Shown: in pieces, positions 1 to 6,593 of the stretch
How the letters are laid out: each line of letters opens with the position of its first letter
Position numbering within the stretch: position 1 is the stretch's first letter
Assembly: GCA_913044155.1 (NCBI GenBank)
Contig: CAJWNF010000021.1
Span: 1 to 8,653, forward strand
DNA: 8,653 bases
Reading direction: 5' to 3'
Origin: an uncultured Gammaproteobacteria bacterium
Lineage (GTDB): Bacteria > Pseudomonadota > Gammaproteobacteria > PS1 > Thioglobaceae
The notes under the pieces: model-generated
What the model was told of the DNA's origin: nothing
Databases searched by the model: none
What the model saw: the letters and a program-made list of their open reading frames with translations, nothing else
Program-made: the position numbers and the translations under genes

Positions 1-120
1 ATCTAAGGATAAATTATCTATGGCTGTAAAGTCGCCAAATTTTTTTGTAACGTTTTCTATTTGAATGTAGGGTTTCTGGCTTGAGTCCAGCCACGGTTCA
101 GTTGTATTAGTCTCTGTCAT
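1..120 (-). CDS. potG: Polyamine ABC transporter ATP-binding protein, N-terminal 40 codons (partial)
   Basis: The frame opens with ATG at 120-118 and stays open to the window edge, giving 40 residues. After a variable leader of about 17 residues comes PYIQIENVTKKFGDFTAIDN, the usual first strand and A-loop region of an ABC ATPase (an aromatic F before GDF, then the xAIDNLSL strand). Walker A would follow just outside the window. The gene lies 65 nt downstream of potF on the same strand, the normal order in potFGHI and spu operons, so it most likely encodes the cytoplasmic ATPase of the putrescine importer. PotG rather than PotA is inferred from the PotF neighbour and from the N-terminal extension before the ABC domain. 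No good Shine-Dalgarno sequence sits directly before the ATG. The Walker, signature and C-terminal regulatory regions cannot be checked here. Confidence 0.85.
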   Translation of the reverse strand, partial: MTETNTTEPWLDSSQKPYIQIENVTKKFGDFTAIDNLSLD

Positions 121-132
121 AACCTATAACAT

Positions 133-171
133 AAAAAAAAAATACCTCCATGGCAAAAAACCATGGAGGTA
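133..171 (-). terminator. Intrinsic terminator between potF and potG
   Basis: On the minus strand an 11-bp perfect stem (TACCTCCATGG at 171-161 pairing with CCATGGAGGTA at 153-143) encloses a 7-nt loop and is followed at once by ten T residues (142-133). This is a textbook rho-independent terminator. It begins 14 nt after the potF stop and ends 12 nt before the potG start. It should stop most transcripts after the binding-protein gene and let only a fraction through to the ATPase. On the plus strand no T-run follows the stem, so it acts in one direction only. Confidence 0.9.
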
Positions 172-185
172 AAGATAGCGCAGTT

Positions 186-1280
186 TTAGTTTCCTGTTGT
201 AATCTTGGTCCAAAGACGAGTCACAACACGTTGTGTTGCAGCATCGTAAGTTGGTACAGTATACAAACCTTCAAGAACTTCAGGTGTTGGGTAAACTGCT
301 GGATCATTAAAAAGCTCTTCATCTAGAAGTGGCTGAGAAGCTAAATTACCATTAGCATACCAAACATAGTTTGTTGCTGTAGCAATCTGTTCAGGATCCA
401 TTGTCCAGTTGATGTACTTGTGGGCATTATCAGGGTGAGGGGCATCCTTCGGAATGGCCAACTGATCAAACCACATAAGCGCACCTTCATCAGGAATTGA
501 ATAAACAATTTCAACGCCATTTTCAGCATCCCAGGCTGCATATTGAGCCATAAAGATATCACCTGACCAACCAATCACTAAACAGATATCGCCATTGGCA
601 AGTGAATCAATATATTGCGATGAATGAAATTTCTCAATATATGGACGAATTGCTTCTATAACAGGCTCAGCTTTTTTCAACACCTCGGCATCTGTTGTTG
701 ATGGATCTTCACCGATATAAGCCAAAGCTGCAGGAATGATTTCTGTTGGTGCATTCAATAAATGAACACCGCAATCAGCAAATTTAGATACAACGTCTGG
801 GTCGAAAACCATTGCCAGAGAAGTTGTTGGTGCATTCTCCATTCTTTCATTGATCATGCCTTCGTTGTAACCAAGACCAGTTGTACCCCACATCCAGTTG
901 ACAGAGTATTCATTAAGAGGTCCAAACTGTTCAACACGTTTTTCAACAACATCCCACATATTGCCAATGTTTGTAAGTTTGGACTTATCCAACTTCTGAA
1001 AAACACCCGCTTGAATTTGTCTTGCCAAGAATCCAGCAGAAGGAACAACTACATCGTAGCCGGAACCACCTGCTAAGAGTTTAGCTTCTAGTACTTCGTT
1101 GGAGTCGAACACGTCATAGACCACTTTAATGCCGGTAGCGGCAGTAAAGTCAGTGTTCACCTGTTCGTCAATATAGTCCGACCAGTTATAGACATGTACA
1201 ACATTTTCTTCTGCCACGGTGATTTGCGCTGAGCAGGCCAGAGCGCTAGCGATGAGCAGACTTTTGATTTTTACTTTCAT
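186..1280 (-). CDS. potF: Periplasmic putrescine-binding protein, PotF family
   Basis: This 364-residue protein is the substrate-binding component of a polyamine ABC importer and is exported to the periplasm. It starts with a Sec signal peptide (MKVKIK, hydrophobic core at residues 8-18, likely cleavage after TVA at 23). The mature start VHVYNWSDYI and the stretch VVYDVFDSNEVLEAKL are classic PotF. Residues matching the known E. coli PotF ligand pocket are present: W33, S34, D35, Y36, S81, E180, W238, D241, W270/D272 and Y308. This favours putrescine or a close diamine. Length fits the family (about 370). The start has a good AAGGAG at 1293-1288, 7 nt upstream. It lies 80 nt downstream of the puuA-like gene on the same strand, with a hairpin between them, and a strong terminator follows it. 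C16 does not sit in a convincing lipobox, so a lipoprotein is unlikely. Exact ligand range is inferred. Confidence 0.95.
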   Translation of the reverse strand: MKVKIKSLLIASALACSAQITVAEENVVHVYNWSDYIDEQVNTDFTAATGIKVVYDVFDSNEVLEAKLLAGGSGYDVVVPSAGFLARQIQAGVFQKLDKSKLTNIGNMWDVVEKRVEQFGPLNEYSVNWMWGTTGLGYNEGMINERMENAPTTSLAMVFDPDVVSKFADCGVHLLNAPTEIIPAALAYIGEDPSTTDAEVLKKAEPVIEAIRPYIEKFHSSQYIDSLANGDICLVIGWSGDIFMAQYAAWDAENGVEIVYSIPDEGALMWFDQLAIPKDAPHPDNAHKYINWTMDPEQIATATNYVWYANGNLASQPLLDEELFNDPAVYPTPEVLEGLYTVPTYDAATQRVVTRLWTKITTGN

Positions 1281-1287
1281 TGTTTTT

Positions 1288-1293
1288 CTCCTT
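1288..1293 (-). promoter_or_regulatory. Ribosome binding site of potF
   Basis: AAGGAG reads on the minus strand 7 nt before the potF ATG. It is the strongest Shine-Dalgarno match in the window, in line with high-level synthesis of a periplasmic binding protein. It lies 10 nt downstream of the hairpin at 1304-1327. Confidence 0.8.
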
Positions 1294-1303
1294 TATTTTT
1301 AAA

Positions 1304-1327
1304 CTTTTAATTATTGCTAATTAAAAG
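1304..1327 (-). repeat. Perfect 10-bp inverted repeat with GCAA loop upstream of potF
   Basis: On the minus strand CTTTTAATTA, GCAA, TAATTAAAAG form a 10-bp perfect stem closed by a GNRA-type tetraloop. It sits between the puuA-like stop (1361) and the potF ribosome binding site. Only TTTAAAAAT follows the stem, not a T-run, so it is a poor terminator. It may be an mRNA-stabilising or processing hairpin at the 5' side of potF mRNA, or a palindromic operator (TAATTA core). The sequence alone does not decide between these. Confidence 0.65.
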
Positions 1328-1360
1328 GCTTCTTTTGTAACCACAATTCAGGAGTCTTCA

Positions 1361-2719
1361 TCAAAGGCACCTCAAATAAGAGTGGTATTCAAAATCTGTT
1401 ATTGTTGATTCAAATCTCTTTATTTCTGATTCTTTAACGCATTTATAGCATTGCTGAAACTGTTTTCCAAAAAAATCCTTTACTAGTGATGATACACTTG
1501 TTTTCTCTACGGCTTCCCTCCATGTAACACCTAGTAATGGCCGATGTTGTGCATGGGCATTACCGATAGTTTCTTTATCAAGTGGAAGTTTGCCTTGTAT
1601 ACCAGAATACACGCTTGCTAGTACTGATGCAAATACTAAGTATGGATTGGAGTCGGCACTAGCGACACGGAACTCCAGTCTTGTCGCTTTAGCGGAAGCT
1701 TCAGGTAGTCTTATTAGGGCGGTTCTATTCTCATTACCCCAACTTAAAGTTGTTGGTGCGTGATCAGCGTTATGGACTAGACGTCTATACGAGTTTGAGT
1801 GCGGGGCATAGAAAGATAGAAAGTCAGGGGTCGTTTTCAAAAGGCCTGCGATGGCTTGAGAAAAGAGACCCTGAGGTTGCTTATTTTTATCCATAGTAAA
1901 CACATTATTACCATTTTTATCGACAACACTTAGATGAACATGCATACCATTTCCAGCTTCATCAGAAAATGGTTTCGCCATAAAGGTGGCATTCATATTA
2001 AATTGTCTGGCGCAATTTTTGATTAGGCGTTTTAATAAGAATGTTTGATCAGCCATCAATAGAGCATCATCATGGTGTAGTAGGTTAATCTCGAATTGCC
2101 CAGGAGCACATTCCTTGATTGCAGTTTCTGCAGGAATTCCTAACGAATGAGCGCTCTTTTCAACGAGAGTAAAGAAGCCTTCAAAATCATCCATCTCACT
2201 TAAGTTGAGTAATTGAACGTCCTGATAACGTCTGTGGGTACCAGGTATTAAGGGGGTTTGAGGGTGGCCATTAGCTTGAAGCTTATTGTCGATAAGATAA
2301 AATTCCATCTCTGGAGCTATAACCGGCCTAAGGCCCATCTCGGTAAAACGATCCAGTACTTTGCTGAGTATGTGTCTTGGGTCGGCAAAAATAGGTTCGC
2401 CATCACTATCCTCCATACTCATTAAGCATTGAGCTGTATTGCGAGAATTCCATGGCGTTACTGCAAGGGAACTTGCAACGGGTCTACAAATTGCATCACC
2501 ATCACCACTCATAATCAAGCCAGTTCCCTTAGGGTTGTCTCCCCAAATATCCAGAACATAGCTTGATATAGGCATCCTAAGACCGCCATCGAATGCTTTT
2601 ATTAGAGTTTTTGGTGAGCCATTTTTACCTCTTGGTATGCCATTAAAGTCTACATATATAAACTCAATTTTTTCCAACTCTGGATTTAAATCTAGAAATT
2701 TTTTTGCAATGTTTTTCAT
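1361..2719 (-). CDS. puuA: Gamma-glutamylpolyamine synthetase, glutamine synthetase family (PuuA/SpuB-like)
   Basis: This 452-residue cytoplasmic enzyme probably joins glutamate to putrescine or another polyamine with ATP, the first step of the gamma-glutamylated pathway. It has the glutamine synthetase plan: beta-grasp domain (about 1-105, with FIYVDFNGIPRGK) and a catalytic domain. Visible active-site elements are APEMEFYL (E137, E139), KECAPGQFEINL (E203, E210), GNGMHVHLS (256-264, H260), SNSYRRL (R312/R313), WGNENRTALIR (R332) and RLEFR (E349, R351). The adenylylation-loop tyrosine segment typical of GlnA is not evident. Length is near PuuA (472) rather than GlnA-I. Context supports a polyamine substrate: potF lies 80 nt downstream and the aminotransferase is divergently transcribed. 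Ethanolamine or another amine is possible on sequence alone. The start ATG at 2719-2717 has only a weak upstream ribosome binding site. Confidence 0.87.
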   Translation of the reverse strand: MKNIAKKFLDLNPELEKIEFIYVDFNGIPRGKNGSPKTLIKAFDGGLRMPISSYVLDIWGDNPKGTGLIMSGDGDAICRPVASSLAVTPWNSRNTAQCLMSMEDSDGEPIFADPRHILSKVLDRFTEMGLRPVIAPEMEFYLIDNKLQANGHPQTPLIPGTHRRYQDVQLLNLSEMDDFEGFFTLVEKSAHSLGIPAETAIKECAPGQFEINLLHHDDALLMADQTFLLKRLIKNCARQFNMNATFMAKPFSDEAGNGMHVHLSVVDKNGNNVFTMDKNKQPQGLFSQAIAGLLKTTPDFLSFYAPHSNSYRRLVHNADHAPTTLSWGNENRTALIRLPEASAKATRLEFRVASADSNPYLVFASVLASVYSGIQGKLPLDKETIGNAHAQHRPLLGVTWREAVEKTSVSSLVKDFFGKQFQQCYKCVKESEIKRFESTITDFEYHSYLRCL

Positions 2720-2748
2720 AGATTAACTTTCACTAACCATTTATTTTG

Positions 2749-2810
2749 ATTGTTGTCACTAGACCGTATTAATAATTCTTGAACGGATTATATTAAATTA
2801 ATTATTGTCA
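2749..2810 (+). repeat. Direct repeat ATTRTTGTCA, two copies 52 bp apart
   Basis: ATTGTTGTCA (2749-2758) and ATTATTGTCA (2801-2810) match at 9 of 10 positions, with starts 52 bp apart, close to five helical turns. The second copy overlaps the putative -35 boxes of both divergent promoters. This is the geometry of paired operator half-sites for a dimeric or looping regulator. The A/T richness of the region makes chance similarity a real alternative. Confidence 0.4.
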
Positions 2811-2854
2811 AAAAGCAAAAATGGATTACACTATATCACTTAATTAATTATAGA

Positions 2855-2874
2855 AATCTAATTCGTTGTAGATT
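2855..2874. repeat. Inverted repeat AATCTA-N8-TAGATT, candidate operator
   Basis: AATCTA (2855-2860) and TAGATT (2869-2874) form a 20-bp dyad with an 8-nt spacer. It lies downstream of the putative plus-strand -10 and about 30 bp before the aminotransferase start, a position suited to repression by roadblock. The regulator is not in the window and no known operator (for instance PuuR) is recognised. Confidence 0.35.
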
Positions 2875-2892
2875 GTTTAGACTGTTTTATAT

Positions 2893-2897
2893 AAGGA
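2893..2897 (+). promoter_or_regulatory. Ribosome binding site that decides the aminotransferase start
   Basis: AAGGA abuts an ATG at 2898 with no spacing, but lies 6 nt before a second in-frame ATG at 2904. Normal spacing favours 2904, removing two residues (Met-Ile) from the longest reading frame. Confidence 0.75.
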
Positions 2898-2903
2898 ATG
2901 ATT

Positions 2904-4277
2904 ATGACTGATAATACTTTAAACCTGCAAAATCGCAATGCACAGCATCACATGCAATCATTTAGCGATTTTGCTTATACAAAAAACCCAGCGGCAACAC
3001 ACATTATTACTCGTGCAGATGGCGTTTATATTTACGATAGTGATGACCATAAAATACTAGACAGTATGTCAGGCTTGTGGTGCGTTAATATGGGTTATAG
3101 CCAGAACTCAATTATCAACGCGGTAAGTAAGCAGATGAAAGAGCTTGTTTACTATAATAATTTTTTCGGTACCAGCCACCCTTCAGCTATCAAATTATCT
3201 GAAATGATTACAGATTTAACGCCTGAAGGAATGAACAAAGTCTATTTTACTGGTTCAGGTTCAGAGGCAAATGACACCATGATTAGACTTGTAAGGCATT
3301 ACTGGGCTGCTAAAGGTAAGCCATCAAAGTCTATAATAATTAGTCGGAAAAATGCCTACCATGGATCCACTATGGCTGGTGCTAGTCTAGGAGGTATGAG
3401 CGCGATGCATGCGCAGGGAGGTTTGCCTATACCAGGTATTGAGCATATAGACCAGCCTTACTATTTTGAAGCGTGTGTTGAAGCCGGAGAAAAGATAGAT
3501 GTTGCTGAGTTTGGCAGAAAGGCGGCCCAAAGTCTGGCAAATAAGATTGATGAGTTGGGCGAAGATAAAGTGGCAGCGTTTATAGCAGAACCTATACAGG
3601 GTGCAGGTGGAGTTATTATCCCTCCAGAAAGCTATTGGCCAGAAATAAGTCGAATTTGTCAAGAACGCAGCATTTTGCTGGTTGCTGATGAAGTAATTTG
3701 CGGCTTTGGAAGGACAGGTGAGTGGTTTGGCACTGATTATTACAATATTAAGCCAGACTTGATGCTTTTTGCAAAAGCGGTAACCTCAGGATATCTCCCG
3801 GTAGGAGGTGTCATTGTTCGTGAAGACCTAGTGGAAGTTATAGTCTCTGCAGGACAGGAATTTGCTCATGGTTATACTTATTCTGGTCATCCAACCTGCA
3901 TGGCTGCGGGAATTGCTAATCTAGAGTTAATGAAGGAAACAAATATTGTGCACCAAGTACAGAGCCAAACAGCTCCTTATCTAGCTAGTAAGTGGAAAGC
4001 TCTGGAAGAGCATCCGTTAGTGGGCGAGGCTCGTTGCCTTGGAATGCTTGCAGCTTTGGAGATAGTCGAAGATAAAAATAATTTTAAGAGATTTGAAAAT
4101 AGTAAAGAGGTTGTTATAAGGTGTCGTGATTATTGCTATGACAACGGTATAGTTATGAGAGCAATAGTCAACAAGATGGTTATTGCTCCACCATTAATCT
4201 GCAGTAACGAACATATAGATGAAATTATTGAAAAGGTATGGAAGTGTCTTGATTTGACCGCTCAGTCCATAAAGTAG
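2904..4277 (+). CDS. spuC: Putrescine/polyamine:pyruvate aminotransferase (SpuC-like, class III PLP)
   Basis: This 457-residue PLP enzyme of fold type I probably transfers an amino group from putrescine (or cadaverine, spermidine) to pyruvate, giving the aminoaldehyde and alanine. Numbering starts at ATG 2904. Visible are GVYIYDSDDHKILD, the substrate-site SGLWCVN (W59), the phosphate-binding GSGSEAN (117-123), NAYHGST with the ring-stacking Y152, AEPIQGAGGVI, VADEVICGFGRTG (D262, pairing with the pyridine nitrogen), and the Schiff-base lysine K291 in FAKAVTSGY. It follows P. aeruginosa SpuC closely along its whole length, including HGYTYSGHP and HPLVGEARCLGM. It is first in a plus-strand unit with puuB-like, speB and an amidotransferase gene, and diverges from puuA. 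Beta-alanine or taurine transaminases of the same family are less likely given this context. Confidence 0.9.
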   Translation: MTDNTLNLQNRNAQHHMQSFSDFAYTKNPAATHIITRADGVYIYDSDDHKILDSMSGLWCVNMGYSQNSIINAVSKQMKELVYYNNFFGTSHPSAIKLSEMITDLTPEGMNKVYFTGSGSEANDTMIRLVRHYWAAKGKPSKSIIISRKNAYHGSTMAGASLGGMSAMHAQGGLPIPGIEHIDQPYYFEACVEAGEKIDVAEFGRKAAQSLANKIDELGEDKVAAFIAEPIQGAGGVIIPPESYWPEISRICQERSILLVADEVICGFGRTGEWFGTDYYNIKPDLMLFAKAVTSGYLPVGGVIVREDLVEVIVSAGQEFAHGYTYSGHPTCMAAGIANLELMKETNIVHQVQSQTAPYLASKWKALEEHPLVGEARCLGMLAALEIVEDKNNFKRFENSKEVVIRCRDYCYDNGIVMRAIVNKMVIAPPLICSNEHIDEIIEKVWKCLDLTAQSIK

Positions 4278-4290
4278 GTTAATCCTTCGC

Positions 4291-5559
4291 GTGCAATCTT
4301 ATTACCAAGCTAGTCGCAATATAGAAATCAGTCAGCCCCAACTATCAGGAGACATTGAAGCAGATGTCTGTATTGTTGGCGGTGGCTATACTGGCCTATC
4401 AAGCGCCCTTTATTTGGCAAAAGGAGGTCTCAATGTAGTGCTACTCGAGGCAAATAAGTTGGCATCCGGAGCGTCTGGTGTCAATGGAGGTCAAGTTTCA
4501 GGAGGGATGCGCAGAGACCAGTTCTATATAGAAAAAGCACTAGGCAAAGATTATGCTCGCGCTTTGTGGGATATAGGTGAGAAGGCTAAATACCATGCCA
4601 GAGATTTGATGGATGAATATCAAATCCAGTGTGACTATAAAAAAGGTATCGCGCATCCCAATCACAAGCAGAAATTTTGTGAAGATTCTCGGCGTTATGT
4701 CGAACATTTGAACCAGAATTATGACTACCACGATATTGAATATCTAAGTGACGATGAGATGAAAGAGATTACTGGCTCTGAGACCTATTTCGGTGGCAGT
4801 TATGACAAAGGCGAGGCGCATTGTCATCCACTTAATTATGCATTAGGTATAGCAGAGGCGGCGCTATCTGCTAACGCACAGATTTATGAAAATAGTGCTG
4901 TAACAAGTTATAAAGTGGCTGACAATGATGTTAAGGTGAAAACCCAAAATGGCTCTGTTAAAGCAAAACGATTAGTGCTTGCTTGTAATGGCTATTTGGA
5001 GAATCTAGAGAAGCGTCTGACTTCAAAAATATTGTCAATGAACAACTATATCATTGCTACTGAGCCACTAGACAGTGCCACTGTTGCAAAGATTAACCCT
5101 AGAGATATAGCATTTGCTGATTCGAGGTTTGTGATTAATTACTTTCGTCTAAGTGCTGACAAGCGCCTTCTTTTTGGTGGCGGTGAAAATTATTCGCAAA
5201 ATCTTTCAGACAATATTGCTCCGATTGTAACCAGGCCTATGGAAAAGATATATCCATTTCTTAAAGGCGTAAAAATTGACTATGCTTGGGGTGGAAAATT
5301 AGCAATAACTATGAACCGTTTGCCATTTTTTAAGACTCTAAACAATGAAAAAATTATCTCTGCCCAAGGTTATTCTGGCCAGGGAGTGGCGCTTGCAAGC
5401 TTTTCTGGAAAATTAATTGCAGATAAAATTAACGGTAATGGAGAAATTTTTGATACCATAGCAAAAATACCAAACCCTAGCTTTCCCGGCGGTAAATTAT
5501 TTAGAAGTCCAAGTATGAAGCTGGGGATGCTCTATTACAGTCTACTCGACCGCCTATAA
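4291..5559 (+). CDS. puuB: Gamma-glutamylputrescine oxidoreductase (PuuB-like, FAD-dependent)
   Basis: This 422-residue flavoprotein of the DAO/glycine oxidase family probably oxidises gamma-glutamylputrescine to gamma-glutamyl-aminobutyraldehyde, releasing ammonia and hydrogen peroxide. It has the N-terminal FAD-binding dinucleotide fold DVCIVGGGYTGLSSALYLA (GGGxxG at 30-35) with the ribose-binding acid E53, then ASGVNGGQVSGG (61-72), which E. coli PuuB has as ASGRNGGQLVNS. The C-terminal FAD motif is GYSGQGVALASFSGKLIA, and the end matches PuuB (FPGGKLFRSP, YYSLLDRL). Length equals PuuB (426). The start codon is GTG at 4291, chosen because SYYQAS matches the PuuB N-terminus and no nearer ATG fits. 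There is no clear Shine-Dalgarno and only 13 nt separate it from the upstream stop, so translational coupling is likely. Other amine oxidases of the family remain possible. Confidence 0.88.
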   Translation: MQSYYQASRNIEISQPQLSGDIEADVCIVGGGYTGLSSALYLAKGGLNVVLLEANKLASGASGVNGGQVSGGMRRDQFYIEKALGKDYARALWDIGEKAKYHARDLMDEYQIQCDYKKGIAHPNHKQKFCEDSRRYVEHLNQNYDYHDIEYLSDDEMKEITGSETYFGGSYDKGEAHCHPLNYALGIAEAALSANAQIYENSAVTSYKVADNDVKVKTQNGSVKAKRLVLACNGYLENLEKRLTSKILSMNNYIIATEPLDSATVAKINPRDIAFADSRFVINYFRLSADKRLLFGGGENYSQNLSDNIAPIVTRPMEKIYPFLKGVKIDYAWGGKLAITMNRLPFFKTLNNEKIISAQGYSGQGVALASFSGKLIADKINGNGEIFDTIAKIPNPSFPGGKLFRSPSMKLGMLYYSLLDRL

Positions 5560-5592
5560 TTTATAATGGGGATAAATATTAATGCGGCAAAA

Positions 5593-5597
5593 AAGGA
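5593..5597 (+). promoter_or_regulatory. Ribosome binding site that decides the agmatinase start
   Basis: AAGGA ends 5 nt before the ATG at 5603. The upstream in-frame ATG at 5582 has only GGGG about 10 nt before it, and would add a basic MRQKRKI leader that is not expected in a cytoplasmic agmatinase. The 5603 start is preferred. Confidence 0.7.
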
Positions 5598-5602
5598 AAA
5601 TC

Positions 5603-6571
5603 ATGAGTATAGATGATTTCGAAGAAACTAATACAGACCAAGCCTTTACGAAAAAAAGCCTGTATGGCAGAGATAATGAAATGACCTATGGTGGTGCATT
5701 AAGCTTTTTGCGGCGCAAATATACCAAAGACTTAACAGGAGTCGATATTGCGGTTAGCGGTATTCCTTTCGATGCAGCGACGAGCTTCCGTCCCGGTGCA
5801 AGATTCGGACCAAAAGCGATAAGAGAGGCGTCTGTCCAGCTTGCTGAGCTTTTAGCTTTTCCAGATGGCATCGATCCTTTTAAGACCTTAGCAGTTACCG
5901 ATTACGGAGATTGTGAGTTAGACTATGGCCTGCATGATAAAGTTGCCTCCCAGATTGAAGCGCATGCATCAAAGATTATTGATGCTGGAGTGGAAATGCT
6001 CACCTTTGGAGGGGATCACTTTGTAACTTATCCTTTGCTTAGAGCGCATGCCCAAAAATATGGTCCTATAGCGCTTGTTCATTTTGATGCCCATACCGAT
6101 ACATGGCCAGATGAGGATGGTAGGCTTGATCACGGAACTATGTTTTCTAGAGCTATCAAAGAAGATTTAATCGATATTAAACATTCAATTCAGGTCGGCA
6201 TAAGGACACATAATGGCAATACAAAGGGTGTCAAAATTCTTGATGCCCCTTGGGTTCATAAGCATGGTAACGATAAGGTAGTCAATAAAATAATTGAGGT
6301 TGTCAAAGATCGACCCGCTTATCTAACGTTCGATATAGATTGCCTTGACCCTGCCTATGCTCCAGGAACTGGTACACCTGTCTCCGGCGGTCTAACATCA
6401 GTGCAGGCATTGTCTATTGTAAGAGAACTAGGAGGGCTTAACTTTATCGGTGCAGATGTTGTCGAAGTGGCTCCTGCTTACGATCATTCTGAAATAACAG
6501 CTATCGCTGCAGCAACCATTGCACATGACTATTTAGTTCTTCGTGCAAAGCAAAAAATCGATACTAAGTAA
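5603..6571 (+). CDS. speB: Agmatinase (ureohydrolase family)
   Basis: This 322-residue cytoplasmic dimanganese enzyme hydrolyses agmatine to putrescine and urea. All arginase-fold metal ligands are visible (numbering from ATG 5603): GGDHFVTYP (H139), HFDAHTDTW (D162, H164, D166) and TFDIDCLDPAYAPGTGTP (D244, D246). The segments DHGTMF, SIQVGIRT and DVVEVAPAYDHSEITA closely match E. coli SpeB, which separates it from arginase and guanidinobutyrase more convincingly than the shared motifs alone. It carries an N-terminal extension of about 20 residues compared with E. coli SpeB (306). It sits 43 nt after the puuB-like gene and 22 nt before the amidotransferase gene, so it is part of the same operon. 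It feeds agmatine-derived putrescine into the pathway. No urease or arginine decarboxylase is in the window. Guanidinobutyrase activity is the main alternative. Confidence 0.92.
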   Translation: MSIDDFEETNTDQAFTKKSLYGRDNEMTYGGALSFLRRKYTKDLTGVDIAVSGIPFDAATSFRPGARFGPKAIREASVQLAELLAFPDGIDPFKTLAVTDYGDCELDYGLHDKVASQIEAHASKIIDAGVEMLTFGGDHFVTYPLLRAHAQKYGPIALVHFDAHTDTWPDEDGRLDHGTMFSRAIKEDLIDIKHSIQVGIRTHNGNTKGVKILDAPWVHKHGNDKVVNKIIEVVKDRPAYLTFDIDCLDPAYAPGTGTPVSGGLTSVQALSIVRELGGLNFIGADVVEVAPAYDHSEITAIAAATIAHDYLVLRAKQKIDTK

Positions 6572-6593
6572 GAATTCTAGATTACTTGAGGCG

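Larger units (their letters stand above)
2720..2903. promoter_or_regulatory. Divergent promoter region between puuA and the aminotransferase operon
   Basis: This 184-bp AT-rich spacer must hold the promoters of both units. On the plus strand TTGTCA (2805-2810) and TACACT (2827-2832) are 16 nt apart, a fair sigma-70 match giving a leader of about 65 nt. On the minus strand a perfect TATAAT lies at 2792-2787; the TTGACA at 2811-2806 is only 13 nt upstream, so its true -35 may be weaker or activator-dependent. The two -35-like hexamers overlap at TTGTCAA, suggesting back-to-back promoters. Further repeats in the region are listed separately. Promoter calls are by eye. Confidence 0.55.

Noticed and set aside
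762..1076. 104-codon open frame antisense to potF on the plus strand
   Set aside because: Lies wholly inside a confidently identified gene, has no ribosome site, and its Cys/His/Arg-rich product looks like complementary-strand read-out.
186..1280. PotF as a lipoprotein through Cys16
   Set aside because: Residues before C16 are A-L-A, with Leu at -2 rather than -3, not a proper lipobox; TVA at 21-23 is a good signal peptidase I site.
1361..2719. Housekeeping glutamine synthetase GlnA
   Set aside because: Length, N-terminal region and neighbours (potF, spuC, puuB) fit the PuuA/SpuB group, and the usual adenylylation-loop segment was not seen.
2787..2811. Consensus TTGACA plus TATAAT promoter for puuA on the minus strand
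   Set aside because: Both hexamers are perfect, but the 13-nt spacing is too short for a normal sigma-70 promoter, so it was not called as a single promoter.
3387..3662. 91-codon open frame on the minus strand inside the aminotransferase gene
   Set aside because: Shadow of a strongly conserved PLP enzyme; no domain or start signal is recognisable.
6543..6593. Upstream GTG start of the amidotransferase gene overlapping speB by 29 nt
   Set aside because: No ribosome site precedes it, and the extra residues do not resemble the family N-terminus; they read the end of speB in another frame.
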